8,173 nt of DNA from an archaeon. Its GTDB lineage: Archaea > Nanobdellota > Nanobdellia > Pacearchaeales > GW2011-AR1. Numbering within the stretch: the stretch's first letter is position 1; every line of letters begins with the position of its first letter. Of this stretch, positions 1 through 4,657 are shown piece after piece. The notes under the pieces are model-generated. The model worked only from the letters and a program-made list of their open reading frames with translations. It was not told where the DNA came from and made no database searches. A program made the translations under genes and the position numbers. The DNA is taken from contig JAUVHP010000050.1 of NCBI GenBank assembly GCA_030593225.1, positions 1 through 8,173 of the forward strand, read 5' to 3'.

Positions 1-2
1 AG

Positions 3-434
3 TTTAGAGAAGAATTGGGATTAAAAAAAGGTTCAAATAAATCAGCAGAACATTTTAATTCACATTGTGTTGATAGTTTTGTTTTGGCTTATCAATTTTC
101 TAATGCAGAACCGAATTTTAATATTAAAATTGTGGATGATAGATACAGACCAAAAAGAAGAAGATTACACGATACTCAGTTTAATAAAAAAGGAATTAGA
201 GATAAATATTCTACTGGAAATTTCAAGGGAATAAGAAAGGGGAGTATTTGCGAATTTGGACAGGTTGTTGGTGGGACAAAGAATTATGCTTATATTAGAA
301 ATTCAGATAATAAAAGAATTGGGAAAAGTTTGAGAAAAATTAATTGGTTTTCAAAATCATTCAAAATTAAAAACTCGGCAATTCCTCCCACAGATAAATC
401 TGTGGGTCTCCTTGCCTCAAACAAGGTTTTATGA
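3..434 (+). CDS. iscB: IscB-family RNA-guided nuclease, C-terminal part (5' end outside window)
   Basis: The frame is open from the window edge (codon at 3-5) to TGA 432-434, giving 143 residues, so only the C-terminal part is present. Residues 21-24 (HCVD, then SFVLA) match the RuvC-III motif, with D24 as the likely catalytic Asp. They are followed by the arginine-rich block RPKRRRLH, then KKGIRDKY and KGIRKGSICEF, a pattern I know from the region after RuvC-III in IscB and related RRXRR/HNH proteins. The RRXRR domain, bridge helix, RuvC-II and HNH would lie upstream of the window. IscB is a nuclease guided by an omegaRNA and carried by IS200/IS605-like elements. The last codons run through a 9-bp hairpin, as expected when the ORF reaches the element's right end. 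It could belong to the same element whose RNA begins near 8021 if the molecule is circular. Confidence 0.8.
   Translation, partial: FREELGLKKGSNKSAEHFNSHCVDSFVLAYQFSNAEPNFNIKIVDDRYRPKRRRLHDTQFNKKGIRDKYSTGNFKGIRKGSICEFGQVVGGTKNYAYIRNSDNKRIGKSLRKINWFSKSFKIKNSAIPPTDKSVGLLASNKVL
387..406 (+). repeat. Perfect hairpin at the right end of the IscB element
   Basis: CCCACAGAT (387-395) and ATCTGTGGG (398-406) form a perfect 9-bp stem with a 2-base loop inside the last codons of the iscB frame. Subterminal hairpins of this kind are typical of IS200/IS605-type ends, where they are recognised by the TnpA transposase. No tnpA is present in the window, so the copy may depend on one elsewhere. Confidence 0.65.
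410..430 (+). terminator. Hairpin plus T-run at the end of iscB
   Basis: CCTTG (410-414) pairs with CAAGG (422-426) across a 7-base loop and is followed at once by TTTT (427-430). This resembles a short intrinsic terminator, or the last part of the element's right end. The stem is only 5 bp, so it would terminate weakly. Confidence 0.35.
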
Positions 435-466
435 ATAAATTAAAAATGTTGGATAAATTAGAATAA
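431..466 (+). pseudogene. 11-codon remnant after the IscB element, possibly the 3' end of an interrupted gene
   Basis: An open frame MNKLKMLDKLE-stop starts with an ATGA overlap on the iscB stop and ends just before the next gene. It is too short to be convincing as a gene. The end reads ttagaataaaatcggaATG, a weak echo of the class A junction further downstream. It may be the 3' end of a gene into which the element inserted. In the right frame it would also extend the truncated gene at 7896-8039 (see findings). This is inference. Confidence 0.25.
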
Positions 467-473
467 AATCGGA

Positions 474-896
474 ATGTATAGTTTCTTCGATTACGAAGAT
501 ATCGAAATAACAGACTTAGAAGGATTAAAAGAATTCTTTAAGATCTGGGAAGAGGAATATCCAGATAGTTTGAAAGAAAAAGATATGTTGTCATGTAACT
601 CAAAAGGAAAATCATACATCTCTTTTGAAGAGTGGGACAATATTAAACTCATAAGTTACTATTATCCAGAAGATTTAATATTTTTGAAAGGGATAGCTAA
701 ATATATTGAAGGAACTGTTAGCTGGACATTTGAAACAAAAGATGAAGCAGGAGAGGTTAAGTTTAAAAATGGAGAATGTATTATTGAAGCAGGAAGAATG
801 GACTGGAAATCATATAAACCAGAAGAATTAGGTTCAAAAGAATTAAAATTAAAACCAAAACTAAAAAGATTGTTAATGATAGATAATTTAAAATGA
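474..896 (+). CDS. Unknown protein, 140 aa
   Basis: I do not recognise this family. It is acidic, with an N-terminal helix-like stretch (GLKEFFKIWEEEYPDSL, residues 17-33) and a middle part that reads as beta strands (YIEGTVSWTFETKDEAGEVKF, about 78-98, then a short turn and IIEAGRMDW). The C-terminus is a Lys/Leu-rich tail. There is no signal peptide or membrane segment. The start at 474 is the only sensible one, because TAG at 459-461 closes the frame upstream. No good Shine-Dalgarno is seen, perhaps because the IscB element sits directly upstream and has separated the gene from its original leader. The stop overlaps the next start by ATGA, so it is translated with the membrane protein that follows. 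Confidence 0.75.
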   Translation: MYSFFDYEDIEITDLEGLKEFFKIWEEEYPDSLKEKDMLSCNSKGKSYISFEEWDNIKLISYYYPEDLIFLKGIAKYIEGTVSWTFETKDEAGEVKFKNGECIIEAGRMDWKSYKPEELGSKELKLKPKLKRLLMIDNLK

Positions 897-1147
897 AGAA
901 AGATATTTATAAAAAAGTGGTGAAATGGAAGAAGAATCCAACCTGGAGTGATATACTTGGTGGTGGTGCATTTATCATAATTGCTCTGGCAGTTTATTCT
1001 ATTTATCTTGTTAAATATTTTATAACGACAGCATTAACATCACTAATGATATTAATGATGTTATTTGGTTTAACATTAATTTTGAAAGGAAAAGGAGAAT
1101 GTAGAAAAGTTTCATATATTAAAATTAAATCTAAAATGAAGCAATAG
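893..1147 (+). CDS. Small membrane protein with two transmembrane segments, 84 aa
   Basis: The basic N-terminus (MKKDIYKKVVKWKKN) is followed by two hydrophobic segments at about residues 22-40 and 44-65 and a basic C-terminal tail. This predicts a two-helix membrane protein with both ends on the positive, cytoplasmic side. The start overlaps the previous stop (ATGA), indicating translational coupling. The C-terminus is suspicious. It ends KMKQ at a TAG, and the same bases in another frame carry a remnant of a different gene (1135-1185), so the original 3' end was probably replaced by a recombination event. The family is not recognised. Confidence 0.75.
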   Translation: MKKDIYKKVVKWKKNPTWSDILGGGAFIIIALAVYSIYLVKYFITTALTSLMILMMLFGLTLILKGKGECRKVSYIKIKSKMKQ

Positions 1148-1185
1148 AAAAAACTTTAAAAGGAGAAAAGTTTTATTTAAAATGA
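1135..1185 (+). pseudogene. Remnant of a paralogue of the 6965-7243 gene (C-terminal 15 codons)
   Basis: Read from 1138, the bases give EAIEKTLKGEKFYLK-stop. The gene at 6965-7243 contains EAINKTLKGERFYLK (codons 67-81, bases 7163-7207). Similarity is also clear at the DNA level, for example an identical AAAAGGAGAAA core. Upstream in this frame a TAA (1132-1134) cuts it off, so only a 3' fragment is left. It sits between the membrane-protein gene and the next small gene, and its stop forms ATGA with that gene's start. Confidence 0.7.
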
Positions 1186-1319
1186 AAAATCATAAAATAA
1201 TAAAATATCCAACAGAAAATAAAGAAACAAGAGAGTGCCTTAAATGTGGGTTCAAAAAAACAATTATAGAATCATCACCTTTAACGAACAATGAGAGGGA
1301 AGTTAAGAAAGACGAATGA
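1182..1319 (+). CDS. Small CxxC protein, 45 aa
   Basis: This short protein has a single CxxC knuckle (ECLKCGFKK, C19 and C22). That is half of a zinc ribbon, so it might bind metal as a dimer or be a fragment. CxxCGxxK is also seen in the two CxHxW zinc proteins at 3255 and 4237. Its start overlaps the stop of the gene remnant at 1138-1185 (ATGA), and its own stop overlaps the next start (ATGA at 1316). A GGAG lies at 1162-1165, about 16 bases upstream, which is rather far. The function is unknown. Confidence 0.6.
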   Translation: MKNHKIIKYPTENKETRECLKCGFKKTIIESSPLTNNEREVKKDE

Positions 1320-1510
1320 TGGATAAAGAAAAATTACAAAAATTAAGAGTATTTGATAGGGCAAGAAGACAAATTGAAGAATTAATTTTTCAATGTGATA
1401 CTAATGCAATGTGTAGTGAAGAAATAGAATGTGCCTTAGAAGATTTAGTTATAGCCATACCAAAATTAAAAGAATATTGGGATAATAATATTAAAGTAGA
1501 TGACAAATAA
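1316..1510 (+). CDS. Unknown small helical protein, 64 aa
   Basis: The sequence is charged and mostly helical in appearance: a basic N-terminal part (KEKLQKLRVFDRARRQIEEL), two cysteines at about 27 and 33, and a second acidic helix around residues 35-54. There is no membrane segment or known motif. The gene begins with two ATG codons; the first overlaps the upstream TGA (ATGA), which favours it as the start by coupling. The end lies 20 bases before the next gene, which has its own strong ribosome-binding site. Function unknown. Confidence 0.65.
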   Translation: MMDKEKLQKLRVFDRARRQIEELIFQCDTNAMCSEEIECALEDLVIAIPKLKEYWDNNIKVDDK

Positions 1511-1529
1511 ATTACAGGAGGTTAAATAA

Positions 1530-1703
1530 ATGGAAAAAGAATTAAAATATTATTTTATGAATGTAAGTTCAGAAGATTTTGATGTTTATGTGAACAAAGT
1601 TTTTGGAACTTGTGAATTTGCTATAAGAAATGAAGAAGAAAGAAAAGAAGTTTTCAAGAAAATCATAGAATCAATTTATAAAAAATACCCTGAATTAAAA
1701 TAA
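1530..1703 (+). CDS. Unknown small protein, 57 aa
   Basis: A 57-residue frame starts at ATG 1530, preceded by the strong Shine-Dalgarno AGGAGGT (1516-1522) with about 7 bases of spacing. This supports it as a real gene despite its size. The protein is charged, with beta-like residues at the start (YYFMNVSSEDFDVYV) and a lysine-rich helix at the end. There are no recognised motifs. It has a proper ribosome-binding site instead of an ATGA overlap, so it may be translated independently of the upstream genes. Confidence 0.65.
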   Translation: MEKELKYYFMNVSSEDFDVYVNKVFGTCEFAIRNEEERKEVFKKIIESIYKKYPELK

Positions 1704-1725
1704 CTAAATTGAAGGAGGTTAAAAA

Positions 1726-1887
1726 ATGATTGATAGAGAAAAAGAATATGTTGAGTTTACAAAAATCTGTGGGGATTGTGGAGGTTCATATTTAGCTTGG
1801 AATAAAGAAGGTTTTCAAATTGACGAAGATGCTATTGATAAAATAGATAAATCAAGAGAATGGGAGGATTCGCCAAACAAGGAATAA
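1726..1887 (+). CDS. Small CxxC protein with class A tail, 53 aa
   Basis: The start at 1726 is set by AAGGAGGT (1712-1719), 6 bases upstream. The protein has one CGDC knuckle (C15, C18) followed by GGSYLAW, like the first half of a zinc ribbon. The rest is acidic and contains no second cysteine pair. It ends EDSPNKE, whose last codons (AAC AAG GAA TAA) belong to the repeated class A junction and also supply the AAGGA site for the next gene. Function unknown. Confidence 0.65.
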   Translation: MIDREKEYVEFTKICGDCGGSYLAWNKEGFQIDEDAIDKIDKSREWEDSPNKE

Positions 1888-1893
1888 AAGAAC
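1877..1893 (+). repeat. Class A junction, copy 1 (NKE tail plus RBS)
   Basis: ACAAGGAATAAA (1877-1888) begins 17 bases before the ATG at 1894. It encodes KE-stop of the upstream gene and carries AAGGA as Shine-Dalgarno. The preceding TTCGCCAAAC shares the TTCGC core with other junction classes. Confidence 0.75.
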
Positions 1894-2247
1894 ATGAAAA
1901 TAGCAGTAATAGGAAGCAGGGAAGGATTTGATGAAACTACCATTTGGATGAGAGTTTCAGATATTGTTAGTAGAATGGAGGATGTAACATTAATTTCAGG
2001 TGGTGCAAGAGGTGTTGATTCATTTGTTGAATCTTGGGCTAAAGCAACAGGAACTAAAATTGAAATTATAAAACCAGTTAACCCATCAAGTAAGATAGAT
2101 TATCTTTATAGAAATATTGAAATAATCACAAAGGCAGATTTAATTATTGTATTTTGGGATTGTAAAAGTAGGGGAACTAAATTTGTAATTGATTATGCTA
2201 AAGCAAGAGGAAAAGAAATTAAAATGATTATGCTTAACAAGGAATAA
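1894..2247 (+). CDS. SLOG-superfamily (DUF2493/YspA-like) nucleotide-binding protein, 117 aa
   Basis: This is the best recognised accessory protein of the window. A beta strand leads into GSR (residues 7-9), then SGGARGVD (35-42), RN (73-74), FWD (87-89) and SRGT (92-95). These are the conserved motifs of the cpYpsA/YspA branch of SLOG Rossmann-like domains, related to DprA and to lysine decarboxylase-like proteins. Members bind nucleotides or nucleotide-derived ligands, and some SLOG proteins act as sensors in defence systems. The length fits a single complete domain. The last residues, MLNKE, come from the class A junction. Its neighbours are small unknown proteins, so no partner effector can be named. 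Confidence 0.85.
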   Translation: MKIAVIGSREGFDETTIWMRVSDIVSRMEDVTLISGGARGVDSFVESWAKATGTKIEIIKPVNPSSKIDYLYRNIEIITKADLIIVFWDCKSRGTKFVIDYAKARGKEIKMIMLNKE

Positions 2248-2253
2248 ACGAAA
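2237..2253 (+). repeat. Class A junction, copy 2
   Basis: ACAAGGAATAAA (2237-2248) lies exactly 17 bases before the ATG at 2254. It encodes NKE-stop of the SLOG gene and the AAGGA site for the following gene. Confidence 0.75.
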
Positions 2254-2472
2254 ATGGAAATAAAAATAAGAGATTTTACAGATGAGGAAAAAGAAGCATT
2301 AATAGAATTAGCTCAAGAGAGAATTAGATTTAATGATATCAAAGGAAATGCTGAATATAGAAATAGATTTGAAACTTGGGATGATGCTTATATTAATTTA
2401 AAACATCAGGGATTTCCACACGAAAATATTATTGAGAGAATTGGGGAGAAACCTTCCAAAAACAAGGAATAA
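2254..2472 (+). CDS. Unknown protein with class A tail, 72 aa
   Basis: This is a soluble, highly charged protein without cysteine pairs or membrane segments. The N-terminus (IRDFTDEEKEALIELAQERIRF) reads as one long helix, followed by an aromatic stretch (FETWDDAYINLKHQGFP) and the tail KPSKNKE. The family is not recognised. The start follows the class A ribosome-binding site AAGGA by about 10 bases. The gene is a whole cassette flanked on both sides by class A junctions. Confidence 0.7.
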   Translation: MEIKIRDFTDEEKEALIELAQERIRFNDIKGNAEYRNRFETWDDAYINLKHQGFPHENIIERIGEKPSKNKE

Positions 2473-2478
2473 AAGAAA
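2462..2478 (+). repeat. Class A junction, copy 3
   Basis: ACAAGGAATAAA (2462-2473), again 17 bases before the next ATG (2479), encodes NKE-stop of the upstream gene. Confidence 0.75.
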
Positions 2479-2619
2479 ATGAAACAAATACCTTATTTTT
2501 TTAAGAATGTAGCTTTTGTATTGGGGGCATTATCAATTATAAATAAATTAATTTTACCAACAATAGGATGTGTTATCTTATTCACTATAATGGAGATGAT
2601 TGTGGAGATGGAAAAGTGA
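2479..2619 (+). CDS. Small hydrophobic membrane protein, 46 aa, probably frameshifted at its end
   Basis: Almost the whole chain is hydrophobic from residue 11 to 42, with a charged NK in the middle, so it spans the membrane once or as a short hairpin. The start follows a class A site. The end is odd. The frame closes at TGA 2617-2619, but the shifted frame continues as GKVSSQTHSNSEDKE-stop, which holds the SQTH and KE tails seen at other junctions. The tail therefore appears to have slipped out of frame by a small indel. Function unknown. Confidence 0.55.
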   Translation: MKQIPYFFKNVAFVLGALSIINKLILPTIGCVILFTIMEMIVEMEK

Positions 2620-2620
2620 G

Positions 2621-2662
2621 TTCGCAAACCCATAGCAATTCGGAGGACAAGGAATAAACGAA
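2621..2662 (+). repeat. Composite junction: class B half joined to class A half
   Basis: TTCGCAAACCCATAG (2621-2635) is identical to 4211-4225, the class B core. After six bases it is followed by TCGGAGGACAAGG and the class A motif ACAAGGAATAAA (2647-2658). Two junction types are therefore fused in tandem upstream of the ATG at 2663. This is the boundary between the class A block and the class B block. Confidence 0.7.
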
Positions 2663-2953
2663 ATGGAAAATAAATTAAAAAAAGGAGAGTATGTTAGGAT
2701 TAAAGGATGGGTAACTATGTATTCTCCATATAAAAAAGTAAATGGAGTTTGGTCTGGAGGTAGTAGCTCTACTCAGAAAAATCCATTAATTATGTTAGGA
2801 AGGTGTAAACATAAACCTAAGAAAGTTGGATGGTTTAAACAAATTTTTGGTGAGAAAAGAGTTTATTGTAAAGGTAGAGAGATATGTTCTAATTGTGGAT
2901 ATATTATTAAATTTGGTAAGGAAATCTCACATTCCAATAGGAAAATAAAATGA
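2663..2953 (+). CDS. Probable zinc-binding protein, 96 aa
   Basis: A basic N-terminal half (KKGEYVRIKGWVTMYSPY) is followed by a Gly/Ser-rich turn and a C-terminal set of likely metal ligands: C48-x-H50, C69, then C75-SN-C78-G. The spacing suggests one zinc site of CxH...CxxC type. The stretch VGWFKQIFGEKRVYC is somewhat like WLGNIFGYKC in the protein at 3818-4075, so they may be distant relatives. The class A site upstream supplies AAGGA. The tail SHSNRKIK is shared in meaning with class B junctions, and the stop overlaps the next start (ATGA). Function unknown. Confidence 0.7.
   Translation: MENKLKKGEYVRIKGWVTMYSPYKKVNGVWSGGSSSTQKNPLIMLGRCKHKPKKVGWFKQIFGEKRVYCKGREICSNCGYIIKFGKEISHSNRKIK
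2936..2949 (+). repeat. Class B junction, copy 1 (NRKIK tail)
   Basis: AATAGGAAA (2936-2944) is followed by ATAAAATGA. It encodes NRKIK-stop of the upstream gene. TAGGAAA is the only Shine-Dalgarno-like element, 5 bases before the ATG at 2950. Confidence 0.55.
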
Positions 2954-3258
2954 AAAAAATAGAATGCCCAATGAAAACAGAAAATATATTCCCTCATGGA
3001 GATGTCCCAGTTGTTGATAGTGAAAAATTAAAAGAAAAAATGGAATTAGAAAAATTTAAAGATATTGTAAGAGAAATACAAAAAGACTTTTGTGGTTGCC
3101 AAACTGAAGAAAAAATATTAAAAGGAATCAAAAAGGGATACAAATTAGCAGAAGAAGAAATAATAGAGAAGATTGATAATGTGTTTAAAGATTATTCTTT
3201 GATGTCTGAACCAACTTGGAATGAAATTAAATATCCTTTTTATAAGAAAATAAAATGA
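2950..3258 (+). CDS. Unknown protein, 102 aa, with a CGC motif
   Basis: This is a soluble, mainly helical and lysine/glutamate-rich protein. The centre reads FCGCQTEEKILKGIKKGYKLAEEEI, where cysteines 48 and 50 are followed by a helix of the GYxxAEEE type that I often see in small phage proteins. A further cysteine lies at residue 6. The family is not recognised. The start (ATGA at 2950) and the stop (ATGA at 3255) are both coupled to neighbours. It ends KKIK, close to the RKIK tail of the upstream gene. Confidence 0.65.
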   Translation: MKKIECPMKTENIFPHGDVPVVDSEKLKEKMELEKFKDIVREIQKDFCGCQTEEKILKGIKKGYKLAEEEIIEKIDNVFKDYSLMSEPTWNEIKYPFYKKIK

Positions 3259-3407
3259 GTTTATTTTGCAGACATAAATGGGTTGAAAAAGAAAGACATC
3301 GTGTAAAAATATACAGATTATTTGATGATGCGTATGGAGGAAAAGCCATAATGATAATCCAAGAGTGTCAAAAGTGTGGTAAATTAAAAAAGGTAAGATT
3401 CCCATAG
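3255..3407 (+). CDS. CxHxW / CxxCG zinc-ribbon protein, 50 aa
   Basis: Likely zinc ligands are C5-x-H7 (in CRHKW) and C38-x2-C41 (in CQKCGKLKKV). The same order, CKHKW then CIKCGDVKKV, occurs in the membrane-anchored protein at 4237-4455, so the two are paralogues with and without an anchor. The gene starts with an ATGA overlap. It ends RFP at a TAG, but one frame over the same bases read DSHRKIK-stop (3397-3420), matching the class B tail and giving ATGA with the next start. A small indel near the end has probably put the tail out of frame. Confidence 0.7.
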   Translation: MSLFCRHKWVEKERHRVKIYRLFDDAYGGKAIMIIQECQKCGKLKKVRFP

Positions 3408-3416
3408 GAAAATCAA
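3403..3416 (+). repeat. Class B junction, copy 2
   Basis: CATAGGAAA (3403-3411) followed by ATCAAATGA lies directly before the ATG at 3417. The HRKIK tail is encoded here, but in a frame the upstream gene does not use. Confidence 0.6.
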
Positions 3417-3626
3417 ATGAATAAGCAAAGATATACTTATGGAAATGATACATTTTGGGGATTTGTTTTACTTTTGGTAATTGTATTCGCTCTATGTATT
3501 TATTTATTATCATATTTATTCCTTGTTAAAATATTTGGAGAAGAAAATCACTTAATAATTGCATTGGCTTATTGTACCTTAGTATTTATGTTTAATCTTT
3601 ATTTAGTATTAAAAAGGAAAAAATAA
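3417..3626 (+). CDS. Small membrane protein with two transmembrane segments, 69 aa
   Basis: Two hydrophobic segments are seen at about residues 13-36 and 45-65, with a short polar loop (FGEENH) between them. The C-terminus is basic (LKRKK), which favours a cytoplasmic end. No catalytic motif is visible. The TAGGAAA of the class B junction gives the ribosome-binding site. The gene ends two bases before the next ATG. It could be a membrane partner of the zinc-ribbon proteins next to it, but nothing in the sequence shows this. Confidence 0.7.
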   Translation: MNKQRYTYGNDTFWGFVLLLVIVFALCIYLLSYLFLVKIFGEENHLIIALAYCTLVFMFNLYLVLKRKK

Positions 3627-3627
3627 A

Positions 3628-3825
3628 ATGGAAAAAAAAGTAGAAAGATATTGTTATTCATGCGAAATAGGAAGATTAGATTGTTGGGGTGTTGATTATT
3701 ATAATACTAAAAAAGAAGCTAAAGAATTAGGATGGACAGAAAAGAATGGGAAAACAAGATGTCCTTCATGTAGTCATAGAGAAGATAAATTTTCAGAAAA
3801 CCATAGGAAACAGAACGATGGATAA
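3628..3825 (+). CDS. Zinc-ribbon protein, 65 aa
   Basis: Two cysteine knuckles are present: C9-YS-C12 and C45-PS-C48, with an extra C19. Between them lies AKELGWTEKNGKTRCPSC, matching the AxxxGWxxxxGxxxCPxC pattern found in many small phage and archaeal zinc-ribbon proteins. The domain therefore looks complete. The tail SENHRKQNDG is encoded by the class B junction, and the last eight bases overlap the next gene. The function is unknown; proteins of this shape may bind nucleic acid or protein partners. Confidence 0.75.
   Translation: MEKKVERYCYSCEIGRLDCWGVDYYNTKKEAKELGWTEKNGKTRCPSCSHREDKFSENHRKQNDG
3802..3817 (+). repeat. Class B junction, copy 3 (HRKQ tail)
   Basis: CATAGGAAA (3802-3810) lies 16 bases before the ATG at 3818. 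It encodes HRK of the upstream tail and gives AGGAAA as the ribosome-binding site. Confidence 0.7.
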
Positions 3826-4075
3826 AAAAGAAGTATATAAGATAATAAAAAGTAAAAAACCAAGAGATTGGAAGGAGTTCTTTGTAAATGAAAGAGTATT
3901 ATTTGATTTGGGAGTCTGTTATATTTGTGAAAAATCTTTTAAACAAACATGGTTAGGAAATATTTTTGGCTACAAATGTAAGGGATGTGGGCATAAATTT
4001 AAACATTATAGACCATCTTTTTATCAATTAATAATATTTGATGAGGTAATGAATAGAACTTCGCATTCCTCATGA
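3818..4075 (+). CDS. Four-cysteine zinc-ribbon protein, 85 aa
   Basis: C34-YI-C37 and C54-KG-C57-G form a complete CxxC...CxxC zinc ribbon in the middle (residues 34-60). A helical, basic N-terminus (KIIKSKKPRDWKEFF) and a hydrophobic C-terminal helix (SFYQLIIFDEVM) flank it. I chose ATG 3818 over an upstream in-frame ATG (3746). It follows the class B site TAGGAAA, and the longer form would only read the zinc-ribbon gene out of frame. The gene ends TSHSS with TCATGA, which starts the first class E joint. Function unknown. Confidence 0.75.
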   Translation: MDKKEVYKIIKSKKPRDWKEFFVNERVLFDLGVCYICEKSFKQTWLGNIFGYKCKGCGHKFKHYRPSFYQLIIFDEVMNRTSHSS

Positions 4076-4089
4076 ACTATATAAAATGA
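4060..4089 (+). repeat. Class E junction, copy 1, with mini-ORF MNYIK (4072-4089)
   Basis: This 30-base block is identical to 4458-4487. TCG CAT TCC TCA TGA ends the upstream gene (SHSS). The ATG inside TCATGA opens a five-codon frame MNYIK whose TGA overlaps the next ATG at 4086. There is no Shine-Dalgarno, so starting the next gene probably relies on termination-reinitiation. Confidence 0.7.
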
Positions 4090-4247
4090 GAAGAATAAAA
4101 TTAAAAAACTACAGTATAAAGAAAATACCTATTTTAATTTTTGGTAGATTAGAAGTATACTGGATAAAGAAATTAAATATAAAACCTAATATATTAGGGA
4201 TAAGAAAAAGTTCGCAAACCCATAGGAAACAAAAAGATGATGAATGA
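4086..4247 (+). CDS. Small very basic protein with class B tail, 53 aa
   Basis: The protein is rich in Lys, Arg and Ile. It has one moderately hydrophobic stretch (KIPILIFGRLEVYWI, about 13-27) that is too charged for a sure membrane segment, and no cysteines. Its last 13 residues, SSQTHRKQKDDE preceded by K, come from the class B junction, matching SENHRKQNDG of the zinc-ribbon gene at 3628. The start is coupled through the mini-ORF MNYIK. The stop lies 11 bases inside the next gene. Function unknown; nucleic-acid binding is possible from charge alone. Confidence 0.55.
   Translation: MRRIKLKNYSIKKIPILIFGRLEVYWIKKLNIKPNILGIRKSSQTHRKQKDDE
4211..4236 (+). repeat. Class B junction, copy 4
   Basis: TTCGCAAACCCATAG (4211-4225) is identical to 2621-2635. 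CATAGGAAA (4221-4229) lies 16 bases before the ATG at 4237 and encodes THRK of the upstream tail. This class B copy sits inside the class E block. Confidence 0.7.
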
Positions 4248-4455
4248 AAATATGATATCCATTGGAATAGGGTTTTTTTTAGTATTAATGATTTTAATTA
4301 CATCTTTTTTTGTATATTTAGAGGAAAAAAGAAAGTGTAAACATAAGTGGGAAGAAACAGAAAGAATTAGGGGTAAATGTGTTGGTGGTTGGATGGTGAC
4401 AGAAGTTCATTTAAAATGTATTAAATGCGGGGATGTGAAGAAAGTTAGTTTATAG
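4237..4455 (+). CDS. Membrane-anchored CxHxW / CxxCG zinc-ribbon protein, 72 aa
   Basis: An N-terminal transmembrane segment (about residues 8-28) is followed by the zinc module C34-x-H36-x-W38 ... C61-IK-C64-G, ending DVKKVSL. The protein at 3255-3407 is a soluble relative with the same ligands and the same KKV ending. The basic EEKRK after the membrane segment suggests that the zinc module faces the cytoplasm. The frame stops at TAG 4453-4455, but the next in-frame codons read NSHSS-stop, the class E tail. The stop is therefore either a recent nonsense change or a codon that is read through. Function unknown. Confidence 0.75.
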   Translation: MMNENMISIGIGFFLVLMILITSFFVYLEEKRKCKHKWEETERIRGKCVGGWMVTEVHLKCIKCGDVKKVSL

Positions 4456-4457
4456 AA

Positions 4458-4487
4458 TTCGCATTCCTCATGAACTATATAAAATGA
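4458..4487 (+). repeat. Class E junction, copy 2, with mini-ORF MNYIK (4470-4487)
   Basis: This is a perfect 30-base copy of 4060-4089. Here the SHSS tail lies in frame but beyond the TAG of the upstream gene. The mini-ORF stop overlaps the next ATG at 4484. Confidence 0.7.
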
Positions 4488-4639
4488 AAGAATCAATTAA
4501 AAAAGCTAGAGAATGGATGAAAAAGAAATTTCCTAATGGGTATTGTGTTGCAGGAAGTTATCTTGGATATAAAGAAGCATTTGAAGCAGGATACGAAGAA
4601 GGATTATCCAAATTAAAAGAACTTTCGCCAAACTCATGA
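4484..4639 (+). CDS. Unknown small helical protein with class E tail, 51 aa
   Basis: The protein has an amphipathic basic N-terminus (KKAREWMKKKFPNGYC) and a second helix YKEAFEAGYEEGLSKLKEL of the AFEAGYEEG type, which I know from many small phage and archaeal proteins of unknown role. It has no membrane segment and one cysteine. It ends LSPNS-stop with TCATGA, opening the next class E mini-ORF. There is no ribosome-binding site before its start, only the coupled mini-ORF MNYIK. Confidence 0.65.
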   Translation: MKESIKKAREWMKKKFPNGYCVAGSYLGYKEAFEAGYEEGLSKLKELSPNS

Positions 4640-4657
4640 ACTATAATATAAAATGAA
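4631..4657 (+). repeat. Class E junction, copy 3, with mini-ORF MNYNIK (4636-4656)
   Basis: This block of 27 bases is identical to 4854-4880. TCATGA ends the SPNS tail and opens a six-codon frame MNYNIK. Its TGA overlaps the ATG at 4653. It differs from copies 1-2 by one inserted AAT codon, so the insertion kept the frame. Confidence 0.7.

Noticed and set aside
3145..3513. Reverse-strand open frame of 122 codons
   Set aside because: It runs antisense to three coupled genes with zinc motifs and membrane segments. Its product is a low-complexity Phe/Ile/Tyr/Leu mix, as expected from AT-rich antisense sequence, and it has no ribosome-binding site.
3746..3817. Longer N-terminus of the zinc-ribbon gene at 3818
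   Set aside because: It lies entirely within 3628-3825 in another frame. The class B TAGGAAA supports ATG 3818.
4642..4652. TATAAT/TATATAAA in class E joints as a bacterial -10 or an archaeal TATA box for the next gene
   Set aside because: The box is only a few bases before the ATG. An archaeal TATA box needs about 25 bases, no -35 element lies at the right distance, and the frame-keeping AAT insertion fits a translated mini-ORF better. A leaderless bacterial-type promoter is not fully excluded.
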